From positions 62,001 through 126,000 of the forward strand of contig MHZT01000003.1 in NCBI GenBank assembly GCA_001828855.1: DNA of 64,000 bases, read 5' to 3'. Positions 40,730-51,787 of this stretch are shown in pieces. This DNA is from Rhodobacterales bacterium RIFCSPHIGHO2_02_FULL_62_130 (lineage in GTDB: Bacteria; Pseudomonadota; Alphaproteobacteria; Rhodobacterales; Rhodobacteraceae). Each line of letters begins with the position of its first letter. Position 1 is the stretch's first letter. The translations under genes and the position numbers were made by a program. The notes under the pieces are model-generated. The model was not told the DNA's origin. It made no database searches and worked only from the letters and a program-made list of their open reading frames with translations.

Positions 40730-41344
40730 ATGACTCCAGAGCAGGTTCAGGGATTTTTCACGCGCGGCGACGGACAGTATCTGTTCGCGCGCTGGGGGCG
40801 ACCGATTGTGCCGGTGGTGTTCGGTGTCGATGATGCGACGCTGGCGGTGGTCAAGGGGGCTGTCGAGGCGGTGGTGACGCTGGCCGGTCACAAGATGGCC
40901 GAGACTGATCCCGAACTGGGGGCGAACCTGATGCTGTTCTTCTTCCGCGACTGGGCAGAACTGCCGCAGGTGCCGAACCTTGACCGTCTGGTGCCGGAAC
41001 TTGGACCGCTGGTGACGCGGTTACAGGCGGCGGGGGCGAACCAATACCGGATTTTCCGCTTTGATCCCGATGGCGCGATCAAGGCGGCCTTCGTGTTCTT
41101 GCGGATGGATGACCATCTGTCTGCCCTGCCTGCCGAGGATTTGGCCTTGGCGCAGGCGGCCCAGGTGATTTGCCTGTGGTCGGACCGCGCCTTTGTCGAG
41201 GCTTCGCCCTTGGGACAGGTTGAAGGCCGCGTGATCTTGCGGCCCGACGTGGCGGCGGTGATCCGCGCAGGTTATGATCGGATGCTGCCTGCGGTGGCAC
41301 ACGATGCCTCGCATGCCTATCGGCTTGCGGCGCGGGCGGCATGA
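40730..41344 (+). CDS. Conserved hypothetical protein
   Basis: ORF with ATGA overlap to the downstream nuclease-like gene. Confidence 0.7.
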   Translation: MTPEQVQGFFTRGDGQYLFARWGRPIVPVVFGVDDATLAVVKGAVEAVVTLAGHKMAETDPELGANLMLFFFRDWAELPQVPNLDRLVPELGPLVTRLQAAGANQYRIFRFDPDGAIKAAFVFLRMDDHLSALPAEDLALAQAAQVICLWSDRAFVEASPLGQVEGRVILRPDVAAVIRAGYDRMLPAVAHDASHAYRLAARAA

Positions 41345-42036
41345 AAGAGGCCGACCTTTACCCCGCGCTGAAGGCCTATCTTCAGGCGCAGGGCTATGAG
41401 GTGAAGGCCGAGGTTGGCGCCTGCGATCTGATGGCGCGGCGCGGGGACGAGCCTGCGGTGATTGTCGAGATGAAGCTGTCGTTCTCACTGTCGCTGGTGA
41501 TGCAGGGCGTGGCGCGGCAGGGGGTGTTCGATCACGTCTATCTGGCCGTGCCTGCGCCGAAAAAGGGCTGGCCGCAACGGTATAAGGACATCATCGCGCT
41601 GTGCCGCAGGCTGGGCTTGGGGCTTTTGGCTGTGACAGCGGAGCAGACTGTCGAGGCGCATCTCGACCCCGCCCCCTATACGCCACGCCGCAATCTGGCC
41701 AAGGCGGGGCGGCTGCTGCGTGAATTTGACCGACGGGTGGGCGATCCGAACATTGGCGGGACAACGGGGGTGCAGCGCATGACGCATTACCGCCAGGACG
41801 CGCTGCGCTGCGCTTTTGCCTTGCGGGAAGGGGCGCTGAAAGCATCGCTGGTGGCCAAGGCCGCAGGCGTTGCGCGGGCCGCGGGGTTGATGCGCGCCGA
41901 TCATTATGGCTGGTTTGAAAGGGTGTCCTTGGGTATTTACACCCTGACACCGAAGGGGCTGGAGGCACTTTTCGACCACGCCGCCGAACTGCACGCCCTG
42001 ACCCACGGACCGAAAGGCGACGCCGATGCCGCATGA
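41341..42036 (+). CDS. DUF2161 family, putative PD-(D/E)XK phosphodiesterase
   Basis: CDLMARRGDEPAVIVEMKLSFS matches a D-x(n)-ExK core; C-terminal HTH-like region. Confidence 0.8.
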   Translation: MKEADLYPALKAYLQAQGYEVKAEVGACDLMARRGDEPAVIVEMKLSFSLSLVMQGVARQGVFDHVYLAVPAPKKGWPQRYKDIIALCRRLGLGLLAVTAEQTVEAHLDPAPYTPRRNLAKAGRLLREFDRRVGDPNIGGTTGVQRMTHYRQDALRCAFALREGALKASLVAKAAGVARAAGLMRADHYGWFERVSLGIYTLTPKGLEALFDHAAELHALTHGPKGDADAA

Positions 42037-42418
42037 GCTGACCCTGCGTGTCTATTACGAGGATACCGATCTTGCGGGCATCGTCTACTACGCCAATTAC
42101 CTGAAATTCATCGAGCGGGCGCGCAGCGAGTGGGTGCGTAGCCTTGGTATCGATCAGGTCGCTCTCAAGGCCGATGCGGGGATTGTCTTTGCCGTGCGGC
42201 GGGTCGAGGCGGATTATCTGCGGCCTGCCAAGTTCGACGATCTTCTGCGGGTGGAAACGGCGCTTGTGCAGGCCACAGGCGCGCGGATCGTGCTGGATCA
42301 GGACGTCTGGCGCGGGGATGAGCGGCTGTTTACCTCGCAAGTGACGCTGGTTTGCCTGACCGATCAGGGCGCCGCTGCGCGCATTCCTGCCAGTTTACGC
42401 GGCAGATTCGAAGTCTGA
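42026..42418 (+). CDS. ybgC: Tol-Pal associated acyl-CoA thioesterase
   Basis: RVYYEDTDLAGIVYYANYLKFIERARSEW (hotdog fold); immediately before tolQ. Confidence 0.93.
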   Translation: MPHELTLRVYYEDTDLAGIVYYANYLKFIERARSEWVRSLGIDQVALKADAGIVFAVRRVEADYLRPAKFDDLLRVETALVQATGARIVLDQDVWRGDERLFTSQVTLVCLTDQGAAARIPASLRGRFEV

Positions 42419-42538
42419 GAAGAAACAATTCCGGCGGCATCCCGCCTTTTGACGCAGTTGTGTTGGCAATCCCCTTCAAACTTGGATAGAATCAGCGCTA
42501 ACAGGCGGCCGTAGAGCTGTGAAACAAGAGCAGGCGTA

Positions 42539-43234
42539 ATGGAAACTGGCACCCTTGCGATGGCGCAAGAGATTGATTTCTCTTTGTTCGCCCTATTTGC
42601 ACGCGCAACGATCACGGTGAAAGTCGTGATGATCGGGCTGATGGTCATGTCCTTCTGGTCGTGGTCGATCATCATCCGCAAGCACATCATGTTCCGTAAG
42701 GCGCGGGCTGAGGCTGCTGTGTTTGACCGTGAGTTCTGGTCGGGCGAGCCGCTGGACGGGCTGTTTGAAAAGATCGGCGGCGATCCGCAGGGGCCATCGG
42801 AAAAGATTTTCTCGGCCGGTATGCTGGAATGGCGGCGCAGCCACCGGCAGGATGGCGGGCTGATCGCGGGGGCGCAGGCGCGGATTGATCGCGCGATGGA
42901 TGTTGCCATTGCGCGCGAGTCCGAGGCGCTGAACAAGGGCCTGTCGTTCCTTGCTACCACCGGTTCTACCGCGCCCTTCATCGGGCTGTTCGGCACGATC
43001 TGGGGGATCAAACACTCGTTCGAGCAGATCGCCATCAGCCAGAACACCAACCTTGCGGTCGTGGCCCCCGGTATCGCCGAGGCGCTGCTGGCCACCGGCA
43101 TCGGCCTGATCGCGGCTATTCCGGCGGTGGTGTTCTACAACAAGCTGAACTCGGACAGCGAACATATCCTTGGCGGCTACGAAGCTTTTGCCGATGAATT
43201 CGCCACCATCCTGTCGCGTCAGTTGGACGCCTGA
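42539..43234 (+). CDS. tolQ: TolQ
   Basis: MotA/TolQ/ExbB proton channel FLATTGSTAPFIGLFGTIWGIKHSF. Confidence 0.95.
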   Translation: METGTLAMAQEIDFSLFALFARATITVKVVMIGLMVMSFWSWSIIIRKHIMFRKARAEAAVFDREFWSGEPLDGLFEKIGGDPQGPSEKIFSAGMLEWRRSHRQDGGLIAGAQARIDRAMDVAIARESEALNKGLSFLATTGSTAPFIGLFGTIWGIKHSFEQIAISQNTNLAVVAPGIAEALLATGIGLIAAIPAVVFYNKLNSDSEHILGGYEAFADEFATILSRQLDA

Positions 43235-43237
43235 TCC

Positions 43238-43705
43238 ATGGGCGCGGGGGTGATGAAAAAGTCGGGCGGGGGCGGGCGGCGCAGGCGGCACCGCGGATCG
43301 TCTGCAGCCATGTCGGAAATCAACGTGACACCCTTTGTCGACGTGATGCTGGTGCTGCTGATCATCTTCATGGTCGCGGCCCCGATGCTGACGGTCGGCG
43401 TTCCGATCGAGTTGCCGGACACGGCGGCCAATGCCTTGCCGAACGAGGATGAGGAACCGCTGACGATCTCGATCTCGGCGGATGGGCTTTTGCTGATCCA
43501 AGGCACCGAGATCACGGATGAGGAACTGATCCCCAAGCTGACCGCGATTGCGGCGGAACGCACCAGCGACAAGGTGTTCCTGCGCGCCGACGGGGCGATT
43601 GCCTATGAGCGGGTCGCGCAGGTGATGGGCGCGCTGAACGCGGGCGGGTTTAACAATATCGGTCTGGTCACGGATGCGGGCGGACCGGCCTTTGGTGGCA
43701 ACTAG
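43238..43705 (+). CDS. tolR: TolR
   Basis: MSEINVTPFVDVMLVLLIIFMVAAPMLTVGVPIELP. Confidence 0.95.
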   Translation: MGAGVMKKSGGGGRRRRHRGSSAAMSEINVTPFVDVMLVLLIIFMVAAPMLTVGVPIELPDTAANALPNEDEEPLTISISADGLLLIQGTEITDEELIPKLTAIAAERTSDKVFLRADGAIAYERVAQVMGALNAGGFNNIGLVTDAGGPAFGGN

Positions 43706-43713
43706 GGCGGTTC

Positions 43714-44916
43714 ATGGATCGCGGCACAACCATTTCCGGCGTCGGGCATCTGGGCCTGATCCTCTGGGTCGCTCTGGGGGACTGGCTGTTTGCGCCCTCG
43801 GACATGCCGCCGATGGAGGTGGCCGAGGTGTCGCTGGTGTCCGAGGCCGAGTTTGACGCCATGATGGCGGCTGCCCCCAGCACGCCGGAACCCGCGCCCG
43901 AACCCGCCGCCGAACCTTCCCAGCCCGAGGTTTCGGCCCCCGAACCGGTGCAACCCGATCTGCCCCCCGCCGAACCCTTGCCCGAACCCGCGCAGCCCGA
44001 GGCCGCCGTGGAACCGGCGCCGCAGCCCGAACTGCCCGCCGATCTGCCGGTTTCCGCCGATCCTCAGCCGGTTGAGGCCCCCGATCCGGTCGCTCCGATT
44101 GCCGAGGAAGAGCAGCCCATTCCGGTGCCCACCGCCGACAAGCGCCCGAAACCGCGCCCGATTGACCGTGTGGCACCGACTCCGGTGGACGTGACCGAAG
44201 ATGCGCCCGAAATCGCCGAAACCGTGACGCCCGAGGTCACAGATCAGCCCGCCCCCGATGCCCCCGTCGTGACCGAAGAAAAGCCCGCCGCCGCCCCCGA
44301 GGCCGCGACGACCCAGATTATCACCGAGGCTGTCGAGACCGAGGAAGACGCGCCGCAACTGGCACCGACCAGCAGCCGCCGACCGCAATCGCGCCCCGAG
44401 ACGCCTACCGAAGAGCCGGTCGAAGAGACGCCCACGGAAACCGCGACGGCACAGGATGCACCTGCCGAGGAAGCACCGGTCGAAGAAACCGATGCCGCAG
44501 CCGAAGCGATTGCCGCCGCCTTGGCCGAGGCAGCCGCCGAACCCGCGACCGAGGAAACACAGGACTCGGGCGGGCAAGACGCCCCGCAAGGCCCGCCGAT
44601 GACCAGCGGCGAACGCGATGCGCTGCGTGTGGCTGTGAAACAGTGCTGGAATGTGGGCTCTCTGTCGTCCGAAGCCCTTCGCACCACCGTCACCGTGCGG
44701 GTGGATGTGGGCGAGGATGGCAAGCCTGATGCGACCTCGATCCGCATGACGGGCTATGAAGGTGGCTCCGAAGCTGCCGCCAGCATGATGTTCGAAGTGG
44801 CCCGCCGTGCGATCATCCGCTGTGGCAAGAATGGCTACCCGCTGCCCGCCGACAAATATGACCAGTGGAAAGACCTTGAACTGGTGTTCGACCCCAACGG
44901 GATGAGGATGCGCTGA
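43714..44916 (+). CDS. tolA: TolA-like cell envelope protein with Pro/Glu/Ala-rich linker
   Basis: N-terminal TM, long P/E/A/T-rich linker, C-terminal TolA/TonB-like domain; position in tol operon. Confidence 0.87.
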   Translation: MDRGTTISGVGHLGLILWVALGDWLFAPSDMPPMEVAEVSLVSEAEFDAMMAAAPSTPEPAPEPAAEPSQPEVSAPEPVQPDLPPAEPLPEPAQPEAAVEPAPQPELPADLPVSADPQPVEAPDPVAPIAEEEQPIPVPTADKRPKPRPIDRVAPTPVDVTEDAPEIAETVTPEVTDQPAPDAPVVTEEKPAAAPEAATTQIITEAVETEEDAPQLAPTSSRRPQSRPETPTEEPVEETPTETATAQDAPAEEAPVEETDAAAEAIAAALAEAAAEPATEETQDSGGQDAPQGPPMTSGERDALRVAVKQCWNVGSLSSEALRTTVTVRVDVGEDGKPDATSIRMTGYEGGSEAAASMMFEVARRAIIRCGKNGYPLPADKYDQWKDLELVFDPNGMRMR

Positions 44917-45020
44917 TGCCCCTGATCCATTCGCGGGAAAGCCCCGCAACTTTCCCCGCCCCGATCCGCGCCAGAAATGGCAGACTGAACCAGACCGAAT
45001 AGTTGAGAATGAGGCCGATT

Positions 45021-46343
45021 ATGACCCTGCTCAGAACACTCGCCGCAGCACTGGCCTTGGGGCTGCTGGCCCCTGTCTTGCCCGCCGCAGCCCAGCCCTT
45101 GCGCATCGTCATCGACGAAGGCGTGATCGAGCCTTTGCCCTTTGCCGTGCCGGATTTCATCGCCGAAAACGGCGGGGCCGAGGAATACGCCCGCGACATC
45201 GCGCGGGTTGTTGCGTCCGATCTTGCCGGAACCGGCCTGTTCCGCGAAATCCCCGCCGAGGCGCATATCAGCCGCGTTACCAGTTTTGACGCACCGGTGG
45301 CCTATAACGACTGGCAGGCGATCAACGCGCAGGCGCTGATCACGGGGGCCGTGCAGGCCAGCGGTGACCGGATCGTGGTCAAGTTCCGCCTGTTTGACGT
45401 TTATTCCGGCCAGCAGATGGGCGAGGGGCTGCAATTTGCAGGCACACCGCAAAGCTGGCGGCGTATGGCGCATAAGGTGGCCGACGCCGCCTATTCCCGC
45501 ATCACCGGCGAGGGCGGCTATTTCGACAGCCGCGTGGTCTTCGTGGCCGAAAGCGGGCCGAAAAACCAGCGCCAGAAGCGGCTTGGCGTGATGGATTACG
45601 ATGGCGCGAATGTGCAATATCTGACCGACAGCAGCAGCATCGTTCTGGCCCCGCGCTTTTCGCCCACGGGTGACCGCATCCTGTTCACCTCTTACACCTC
45701 GGGCTTTCCGGCGATCTATCTGATGGATGTGGGGTCTTTGCAGACCCGCAGCCTTGGCGAGCAGCCCGGCACCATGACTTTCGCCCCGCGCTTTTCGCCC
45801 GATGGCAATACGGTGGTGTTCAGCCTTGAACAGGGTGGCAACTCGGACATTTACACGCTGGACATCGCGTCGGGGCAGCTTTCGCAACTGACCAACGCGC
45901 CGTCGATCGAAACCGCGCCTTCTTTCAGCCCTGACGGCAGCCAGATCGTGTTCGAATCCGACCGTTCCGGCAACCAGCAGATCTATGTTATGGGCGCGGG
46001 CGGTGGCGAGGCGCGGCGGATTTCCAACGGCAAGGGCCGCTACGGCACGCCCGTCTGGTCGCCGCGCGGTGACATGATCGCCTTTACCAAGCAGAACGAA
46101 GGCCGCTTCCACATCGGCGTGATGCTGACCAATGGCGAGGAAGAGCGTCTGCTGACCGCCTCTTTCCTTGATGAAGGCCCGACCTGGGCGCCCAATGGCC
46201 GCGTGATCATGTTCACCCGCGAAAGCGCAGGCGCTGGCGGCCAATCGGGGCTGTTCTCGGTCGATATTTCGGGGCGCAACCTGCGCCAGATCACCACCGA
46301 AGGCGCTGCCTCTGACCCGGCTTGGTCGCCGCTTCTGCCCTGA
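45021..46343 (+). CDS. tolB: TolB
   Basis: Signal peptide; repeated [15 protein letters not shown] / [25 protein letters not shown] beta-propeller repeats. Confidence 0.96.
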   Translation: MTLLRTLAAALALGLLAPVLPAAAQPLRIVIDEGVIEPLPFAVPDFIAENGGAEEYARDIARVVASDLAGTGLFREIPAEAHISRVTSFDAPVAYNDWQAINAQALITGAVQASGDRIVVKFRLFDVYSGQQMGEGLQFAGTPQSWRRMAHKVADAAYSRITGEGGYFDSRVVFVAESGPKNQRQKRLGVMDYDGANVQYLTDSSSIVLAPRFSPTGDRILFTSYTSGFPAIYLMDVGSLQTRSLGEQPGTMTFAPRFSPDGNTVVFSLEQGGNSDIYTLDIASGQLSQLTNAPSIETAPSFSPDGSQIVFESDRSGNQQIYVMGAGGGEARRISNGKGRYGTPVWSPRGDMIAFTKQNEGRFHIGVMLTNGEEERLLTASFLDEGPTWAPNGRVIMFTRESAGAGGQSGLFSVDISGRNLRQITTEGAASDPAWSPLLP

Positions 46344-46427
46344 TTTTATCTTGCGCCGCCCGTTAACACGGGCGCGCAAAGCTGATACATTGGCCAAAAT
46401 CGAGCCAAAAACAAAAGGACATCGCGC

Positions 46428-46955
46428 ATGACGCTTCTTCCGAAAGCCCTTCTTCTGGTCGCAGCCCTTGGGTTGGCTGCCTGTAACAACCCCGACCGTT
46501 ATGGCGCGGGCGGCACCGGTGCCGATGGCATGAACGGTGCAGGTTCGGGCATCGACACCATGGGTCTGGGTGACCCCAACGACCCGCAATCCATCGCCTA
46601 TTTCAACCAGTCGGTCGGCGACCGTGTGCTGTTCGCGGTGGACCAGTCCACCCTGTCGCCCGAAGGCCGTGGCATCCTGGCCGGTCAGGCGCAATGGCTG
46701 CAAACCAACTCGGATTACGCCATCATCATCGAAGGCCACGCCGACGAGCAAGGCACCCGCGAGTATAACCTTGCCCTTGGTGCGCGTCGTGCTGCCGCCG
46801 TGCAGGATTTCCTGATCTCGCAGGGCGTCGCCCCCAGCCGGATGCGCACGATTTCTTACGGCAAGGAACGCCCGATCGAGGTTTGCTCGGAAGAGGCCTG
46901 CTATAGCCGCAACCGCCGCGCCGTGACGGTGCTGTCGATGGGCGCGGGGGCTTGA
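46428..46955 (+). CDS. pal: Peptidoglycan-associated lipoprotein
   Basis: Lipobox-like LGLAACNN; OmpA-like IIEGHADEQGTREYNLALGARRAAAVQDFL. Confidence 0.96.
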   Translation: MTLLPKALLLVAALGLAACNNPDRYGAGGTGADGMNGAGSGIDTMGLGDPNDPQSIAYFNQSVGDRVLFAVDQSTLSPEGRGILAGQAQWLQTNSDYAIIIEGHADEQGTREYNLALGARRAAAVQDFLISQGVAPSRMRTISYGKERPIEVCSEEACYSRNRRAVTVLSMGAGA

Positions 46956-46959
46956 TCTG

Positions 46960-47796
46960 ATGCGCTGGCTTGCCCTGTGCCTTATCCTGTTGCCCTTGCC
47001 TGCATTGGCGCAGGACAGGGCGCAGACGCTGGCCGACATCAAGGCCGAACTGACGCTGCTGATGGCGGATTTCAATGCCTTGAAGGCCGAGCTGGTGCAA
47101 ACCGGCGCGGCCTCGACGGGGGCTGCGGGCGGTGACGCCCTTCAGCGCCTTGACGCGATCGAGGCCGAGTTGATGCGGCTGACCTCGAAAACCGAAGAGG
47201 TCGAGATCAAGGTCAACCGCGTCGTCTCTGATGGCACCAACCGTCTGGGCGATCTGGAGTTTCGTCTTTGCGAGGCGACCGAAGGCTGTGACGTCGCCAA
47301 CCTGCCCGACACGCCCACTTTGGGCGGTGATGCAGGCGAACCCATCGCGGCAGATATGGGCGTGGTGGAAACCCCCACCGACCCTGCCGCCGATGAGGGC
47401 GGCGCAGAACTGGCTATTGGCGAGCAGATGGATTTTGACCGGGCCAAGGAGGTGCTCGCTTCCGGTGACTTTCGCGCCGCCGCGGACCAGTTTGCGACCT
47501 TTGCGAAATCCTATCCTGGCAGCCCGCTAAGTCAGGAAGCCTCGTTCAACCAAGGCGAGGCGCTGACCCAACTGGGTGAAACCGCGAATGCGGCCCGCGC
47601 CTATCTTGAGGCGTTTTCGGGCAAGCCTGACGGGCCTTTCGCGGGGGAATCCTTGCTGAAGCTGGGTCAGGCCTTGGGCGAATTGGGCCAGACCCCCGAG
47701 GCTTGCGTGACGCTGGGCGAGGTGGGAACCCGCTTTCCCGACACGCTCAACGCCACCAATGCACAGGTGGCCATGCAGGGGCTGGGGTGCCAGTAG
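46960..47796 (+). CDS. cpoB: Tol-Pal system protein CpoB/YbgF
   Basis: Signal peptide, coiled coil, TPR repeats. Confidence 0.9.
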   Translation: MRWLALCLILLPLPALAQDRAQTLADIKAELTLLMADFNALKAELVQTGAASTGAAGGDALQRLDAIEAELMRLTSKTEEVEIKVNRVVSDGTNRLGDLEFRLCEATEGCDVANLPDTPTLGGDAGEPIAADMGVVETPTDPAADEGGAELAIGEQMDFDRAKEVLASGDFRAAADQFATFAKSYPGSPLSQEASFNQGEALTQLGETANAARAYLEAFSGKPDGPFAGESLLKLGQALGELGQTPEACVTLGEVGTRFPDTLNATNAQVAMQGLGCQ

Positions 47797-49016
47797 CACC
47801 CGTGCTTGAACGGTTTCTGACAGGCTTGGGGGATGCGGTGAACGCACCCTTGGGCCTTGCCGTTTCTGGTGGCGGTGACAGCATGGCGATGCTGTATCTG
47901 GCCGTTGACGCCGGATTACAGGTGCAGGCGGTGACGGTGGATCACGGCTTGCGCGCGGAAAGTGCCGATGAGGCGGCGATGGTCGCGCGGGTTTGTGCGG
48001 GGCTGGGGGTCGCGCATGCGACACTGCCGTGGCAGGGTTGGGATCACAAGGGTAACCTGCAAGACCACGCCCGCCGCGCACGGCGCAGGCTGATCGCGGA
48101 ATGGGCAAGGCAAGTGGGCTGCGCGGCGGTGGCGCTGGCGCATAGTCAAGACGATCTGGCCGAGACCTTTCTGATGCGGCTTGCGCGCGGGGCGGGGCTG
48201 GATGGCCTGTCTGCGATGTCTGCCCGCTGGACCGAGGGCGGTATCGCATGGCATCGACCGCTTTTGACCGTTTCGCGTGCGGAATTGCGCGGGGTTCTGA
48301 CCGCCAAGGCTGTGGTGTGGGTGGATGATCCCTCAAACGCGCTGGATCGCTTTGATCGGGTAAAGGCACGCAAGGCCTTGCAGGTTTTGGCACCCTTGGG
48401 CCTGTCCTCCCCGCGATTGGCCGATGTCGCGCGGCATTTGGGCGATGCGCGCGCGGCTTTGGACAGTGTGACCGACACGGCCGCGCAAGCACTTTTGCAG
48501 ATTGATGGCGGGGCGGTGCTGATCGGTTCGGGCTTTGCGCGCCTGCCCGATGAGGTGCAACGCCGCTTGCTGCTGCGGGTGCTGCTCTGGGTGGCCCCCA
48601 CAGATTACGGCCCGCGCGGGCCTGCGCTGCTGCGGTTGCGTCAAGCCCTGCTGGCAGGCAAGGCGGCAACGCTGGCGGGCTGCCGGTTTGTGCCGACCCG
48701 TGACGGGATTGTTATCTGCCGCGAGGCAAAGGCCGTGGCCGGACTGGTCGCACCCGTCGGGCAGGCTTGGGACGGATGGCAGCTTTGCGGCCCCGCCGCG
48801 CCCGGCCAGACGATCCGCGCTCTGGGGGCGGAGGGTCTGGCGCAATGCCCTGACTGGCGCGCAACGGGCCGACCCCGCGCGGCACTGTTGGCCTCGCCCT
48901 CCGTGTGGCAGGATGCGCGACTGATCGCCGCCCCTTTGGCGCAATTTGGCCCGGAATGGCGGGCAAGCCGCATTCTACCCCCCGAGGCGCTGATTCATTG
49001 CGCTTTATCGCATTGA
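47787..49016 (+). CDS. tilS: tRNA(Ile)-lysidine synthase (GTG start likely)
   Basis: PP-loop LAVSGGGDSMAML; VTVDHGLRAESADEA; located before ftsH. Confidence 0.92.
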   Translation: MPVAPVLERFLTGLGDAVNAPLGLAVSGGGDSMAMLYLAVDAGLQVQAVTVDHGLRAESADEAAMVARVCAGLGVAHATLPWQGWDHKGNLQDHARRARRRLIAEWARQVGCAAVALAHSQDDLAETFLMRLARGAGLDGLSAMSARWTEGGIAWHRPLLTVSRAELRGVLTAKAVVWVDDPSNALDRFDRVKARKALQVLAPLGLSSPRLADVARHLGDARAALDSVTDTAAQALLQIDGGAVLIGSGFARLPDEVQRRLLLRVLLWVAPTDYGPRGPALLRLRQALLAGKAATLAGCRFVPTRDGIVICREAKAVAGLVAPVGQAWDGWQLCGPAAPGQTIRALGAEGLAQCPDWRATGRPRAALLASPSVWQDARLIAAPLAQFGPEWRASRILPPEALIHCALSH

Positions 49017-49097
49017 ACCCGGACGACTTATCTCTATCTTAGAGACAACTGCCGAATGTCGCCCAAAAGGGTGCTTGGCGTATCAAGGAGTGACTTC

Positions 49098-51011
49098 GTG
49101 GGTAACGCACGAAATATCGCATTTTGGGTCGTTTTGTTCCTGCTGATTCTGGCCCTGTTCCAGATGTTCAGTGGCAGCACCGCGACGCAATCATCCCGTG
49201 CGGTGGCCTATTCTGAATTTATTGCCCGTGTTGAATCGGGTGATGTCGCCTCGGTCACGCTGGACGGCGAACGGGTGAATGTGCGCGGCGCCGATGGTAG
49301 CCTTTACAGCACCATCGCCCCGCAAGACCCGTCGCTGACGGATCGTCTGATCGCCAAAGGCGTCGAAGTGCGCGCCGAAAGTCAGGAACAGTCGGGCTTT
49401 TTCTCGCTGATCTCGCTGTGGCTGCCGTTTATCGTGCTGATCGGCATCTGGATTTTCTTCATGAACCGGATGCAGGGCGGCGGCAAAGGCGGTGCGATGG
49501 GCTTTGGTAAATCGCGCGCCAAACTGCTGACCGAAAAGCAGGGCCGCGTGACCTTTGATGACGTGGCGGGTATTGACGAGGCCAAGGACGAGCTTGAGGA
49601 AATCGTGGAATTCCTGCGGAACCCGCAGAAATTCTCGCGGCTAGGCGGCAAGATTCCCAAAGGTGCGCTGCTGGTTGGTCCTCCGGGCACCGGTAAAACC
49701 CTGCTGGCCCGTGCGATTGCGGGCGAGGCTGGCGTGCCGTTCTTTACCATCTCTGGCTCGGACTTCGTGGAAATGTTCGTTGGCGTGGGCGCATCGCGTG
49801 TGCGGGACATGTTCGAACAGGCCAAGAAGAACGCCCCCTGCATCGTTTTCATCGACGAGATTGACGCCGTGGGCCGTGCGCGTGGCGTCGGCATCGGCGG
49901 TGGCAATGACGAACGCGAACAGACGCTGAACCAGCTTCTGGTGGAAATGGACGGCTTTGACGCCAACGAAGGCGTCATCATCGTGGCCGCAACCAACCGC
50001 CCCGACGTGCTGGACCCCGCGCTGCTGCGTCCCGGCCGTTTTGACCGCCAGATCACCGTGCCGAACCCCGATATCCGTGGGCGCGAGAAAATCCTGTCGG
50101 TGCATGCCCGCAAGGTTCCGCTTGGTCCCGATGTCGACCTGCGCGTGATTGCGCGCGGTTGCCCCGGTTTCTCGGGCGCCGATCTGGCCAACCTTGTGAA
50201 CGAGGCCGCTTTGATGGCCGCCCGCATCGGTCGCCGCTTTGTCACCATGGATGATTTTGAAAACGCCAAGGACAAGGTGATGATGGGCGCGGAGCGTCGG
50301 TCGATGGTGATGTCGGATGACGAGAAAAAGCTGACTGCATACCACGAGGCCGGCCACGCCATCGTTGGCCTGAACGTGCCGCAGCATGACCCGATCCACA
50401 AAGCCACCATCATCCCGCGCGGTCGTGCGCTGGGTCTGGTGCTGTCCTTGCCGGAACGCGACCAGCTTTCGGTCAGCTACACCAAGTACAAGTCGAAAAT
50501 CGCTATGGCGATGGGCGGCAAGGTGGCCGAAGAGCTGATCTTCGGGGCCGAGAATGTCACCTCGGGGGCGACCAGCGATATCCAGCAGGTCAGCCGCATT
50601 GCGCGGGCCATGGTAACGCAGTTCGGCTTCTCGGAACTTCTGGGTAACGTCGATTACGCCAATGAACGCGAAAGCTATCTGGGCGCGGCCAGCGGTGGCA
50701 CCAACCACTCGGGCAATACCCAAAAGCTTATCGACGACGAGGTGAAGAAGATCGTGGATGAGGGCTATGCCCGCGCCAAGCAGATCCTCACCGAGAAGAA
50801 CGACGATCTGCACCGTCTGGCCCAAGGCTTGCTGGAGTATGAAACCCTGACGGGCGACCAGATCCGCAAGGTGATCGCGGGCGAAAAACTGACAGGGCCG
50901 GAAGATGACGGCATGTCGCCAGATCAGGGTGGCGGATCGGGCGTGGTGTCCTTGCCCAAGACCCGAACCCGCAAGCCCAAAGGTGGCGAGCAGGTGGAGC
51001 CGACCGCGTGA
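49098..51011 (+). CDS. ftsH: ATP-dependent zinc metalloprotease FtsH (GTG start)
   Basis: [27 protein letters not shown] zinc motif; AAGGAG RBS 7 nt from GTG. Confidence 0.97.
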   Translation: MGNARNIAFWVVLFLLILALFQMFSGSTATQSSRAVAYSEFIARVESGDVASVTLDGERVNVRGADGSLYSTIAPQDPSLTDRLIAKGVEVRAESQEQSGFFSLISLWLPFIVLIGIWIFFMNRMQGGGKGGAMGFGKSRAKLLTEKQGRVTFDDVAGIDEAKDELEEIVEFLRNPQKFSRLGGKIPKGALLVGPPGTGKTLLARAIAGEAGVPFFTISGSDFVEMFVGVGASRVRDMFEQAKKNAPCIVFIDEIDAVGRARGVGIGGGNDEREQTLNQLLVEMDGFDANEGVIIVAATNRPDVLDPALLRPGRFDRQITVPNPDIRGREKILSVHARKVPLGPDVDLRVIARGCPGFSGADLANLVNEAALMAARIGRRFVTMDDFENAKDKVMMGAERRSMVMSDDEKKLTAYHEAGHAIVGLNVPQHDPIHKATIIPRGRALGLVLSLPERDQLSVSYTKYKSKIAMAMGGKVAEELIFGAENVTSGATSDIQQVSRIARAMVTQFGFSELLGNVDYANERESYLGAASGGTNHSGNTQKLIDDEVKKIVDEGYARAKQILTEKNDDLHRLAQGLLEYETLTGDQIRKVIAGEKLTGPEDDGMSPDQGGGSGVVSLPKTRTRKPKGGEQVEPTA

Positions 51012-51784
51012 GCGGACCGCAAAAACAAGATTGGAACCCCGAAGCCTATGCAAGGTTTCGGGGTTTGCGTTTGCGCCCCGCGCTGGATTTGCTGAATGCG
51101 GTGGCGGATTTGCCCCAAGGGCCGGTGGTTGATCTGGGTTGTGGCGATGGGGCGCTGGCGCAGGCGCTGGCCGCGCGATTTGTCGGGCGCGATCTGGTAG
51201 GCGTTGATGCCTCGCCTGCGATGCTGGCCCGTGCCGAAGGCTATACGCGACTGGAGCAGGCCGATATCGCCCATTGGAAGCCCGCAATGCCGCCCGCGCT
51301 GATCTTTTCCAACGCGGCGCTGCACTGGTTGCCCGATCATGCCGCGCTGCTGCCACGGCTGGCAGGCTATCTTGCGCCCGCAGGTGTGCTGGCGGTGCAG
51401 ATGCCGCGTCAGTTCCTGTCACCGTCGCACCGCTTTCTGCGCGATATTGCGGCCTCGATGTTCCCCGACCGGTTTGATTTCGCCAGCTACCACCCGCCCG
51501 TCGCCCCCGCCGTGGACTATCACGCGCTGCTCTCGCCGCTTGGCACGGTGGATGCGTGGGAAACCGACTATGTGCAAAGGCTGGAGCCGACCGAGGGCAT
51601 CCACCCCGTGCGCGCCTTTACCGCCTCGACCGCGATGCGACCGATTGTCGAAAAGCTGACAGAGGTCGAACTCGCTGCGTTCCAGTCTGCCTACGACCAA
51701 GCCCTGACAGCGGCCTATCCGCTGCGTCCTGACGGATCGGTTCTGTTCCCGTTCCGCCGCATCTTCTTTACCCTGAAAGTCTGA
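51008..51784 (+). CDS. SAM-dependent methyltransferase, trans-aconitate methyltransferase-like
   Basis: [53 protein letters not shown] overlap with ftsH. Confidence 0.82.
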   Translation: MSGPQKQDWNPEAYARFRGLRLRPALDLLNAVADLPQGPVVDLGCGDGALAQALAARFVGRDLVGVDASPAMLARAEGYTRLEQADIAHWKPAMPPALIFSNAALHWLPDHAALLPRLAGYLAPAGVLAVQMPRQFLSPSHRFLRDIAASMFPDRFDFASYHPPVAPAVDYHALLSPLGTVDAWETDYVQRLEPTEGIHPVRAFTASTAMRPIVEKLTEVELAAFQSAYDQALTAAYPLRPDGSVLFPFRRIFFTLKV

Positions 51785-51787
51785 CCC

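Noticed and set aside
44835-47075. 746-aa minus-strand ORF antisense to tolB/pal
   Set aside because: His/Arg/Gly-rich shadow ORF typical of high-GC third-position bias; the sense strand encodes clear TolB and Pal.
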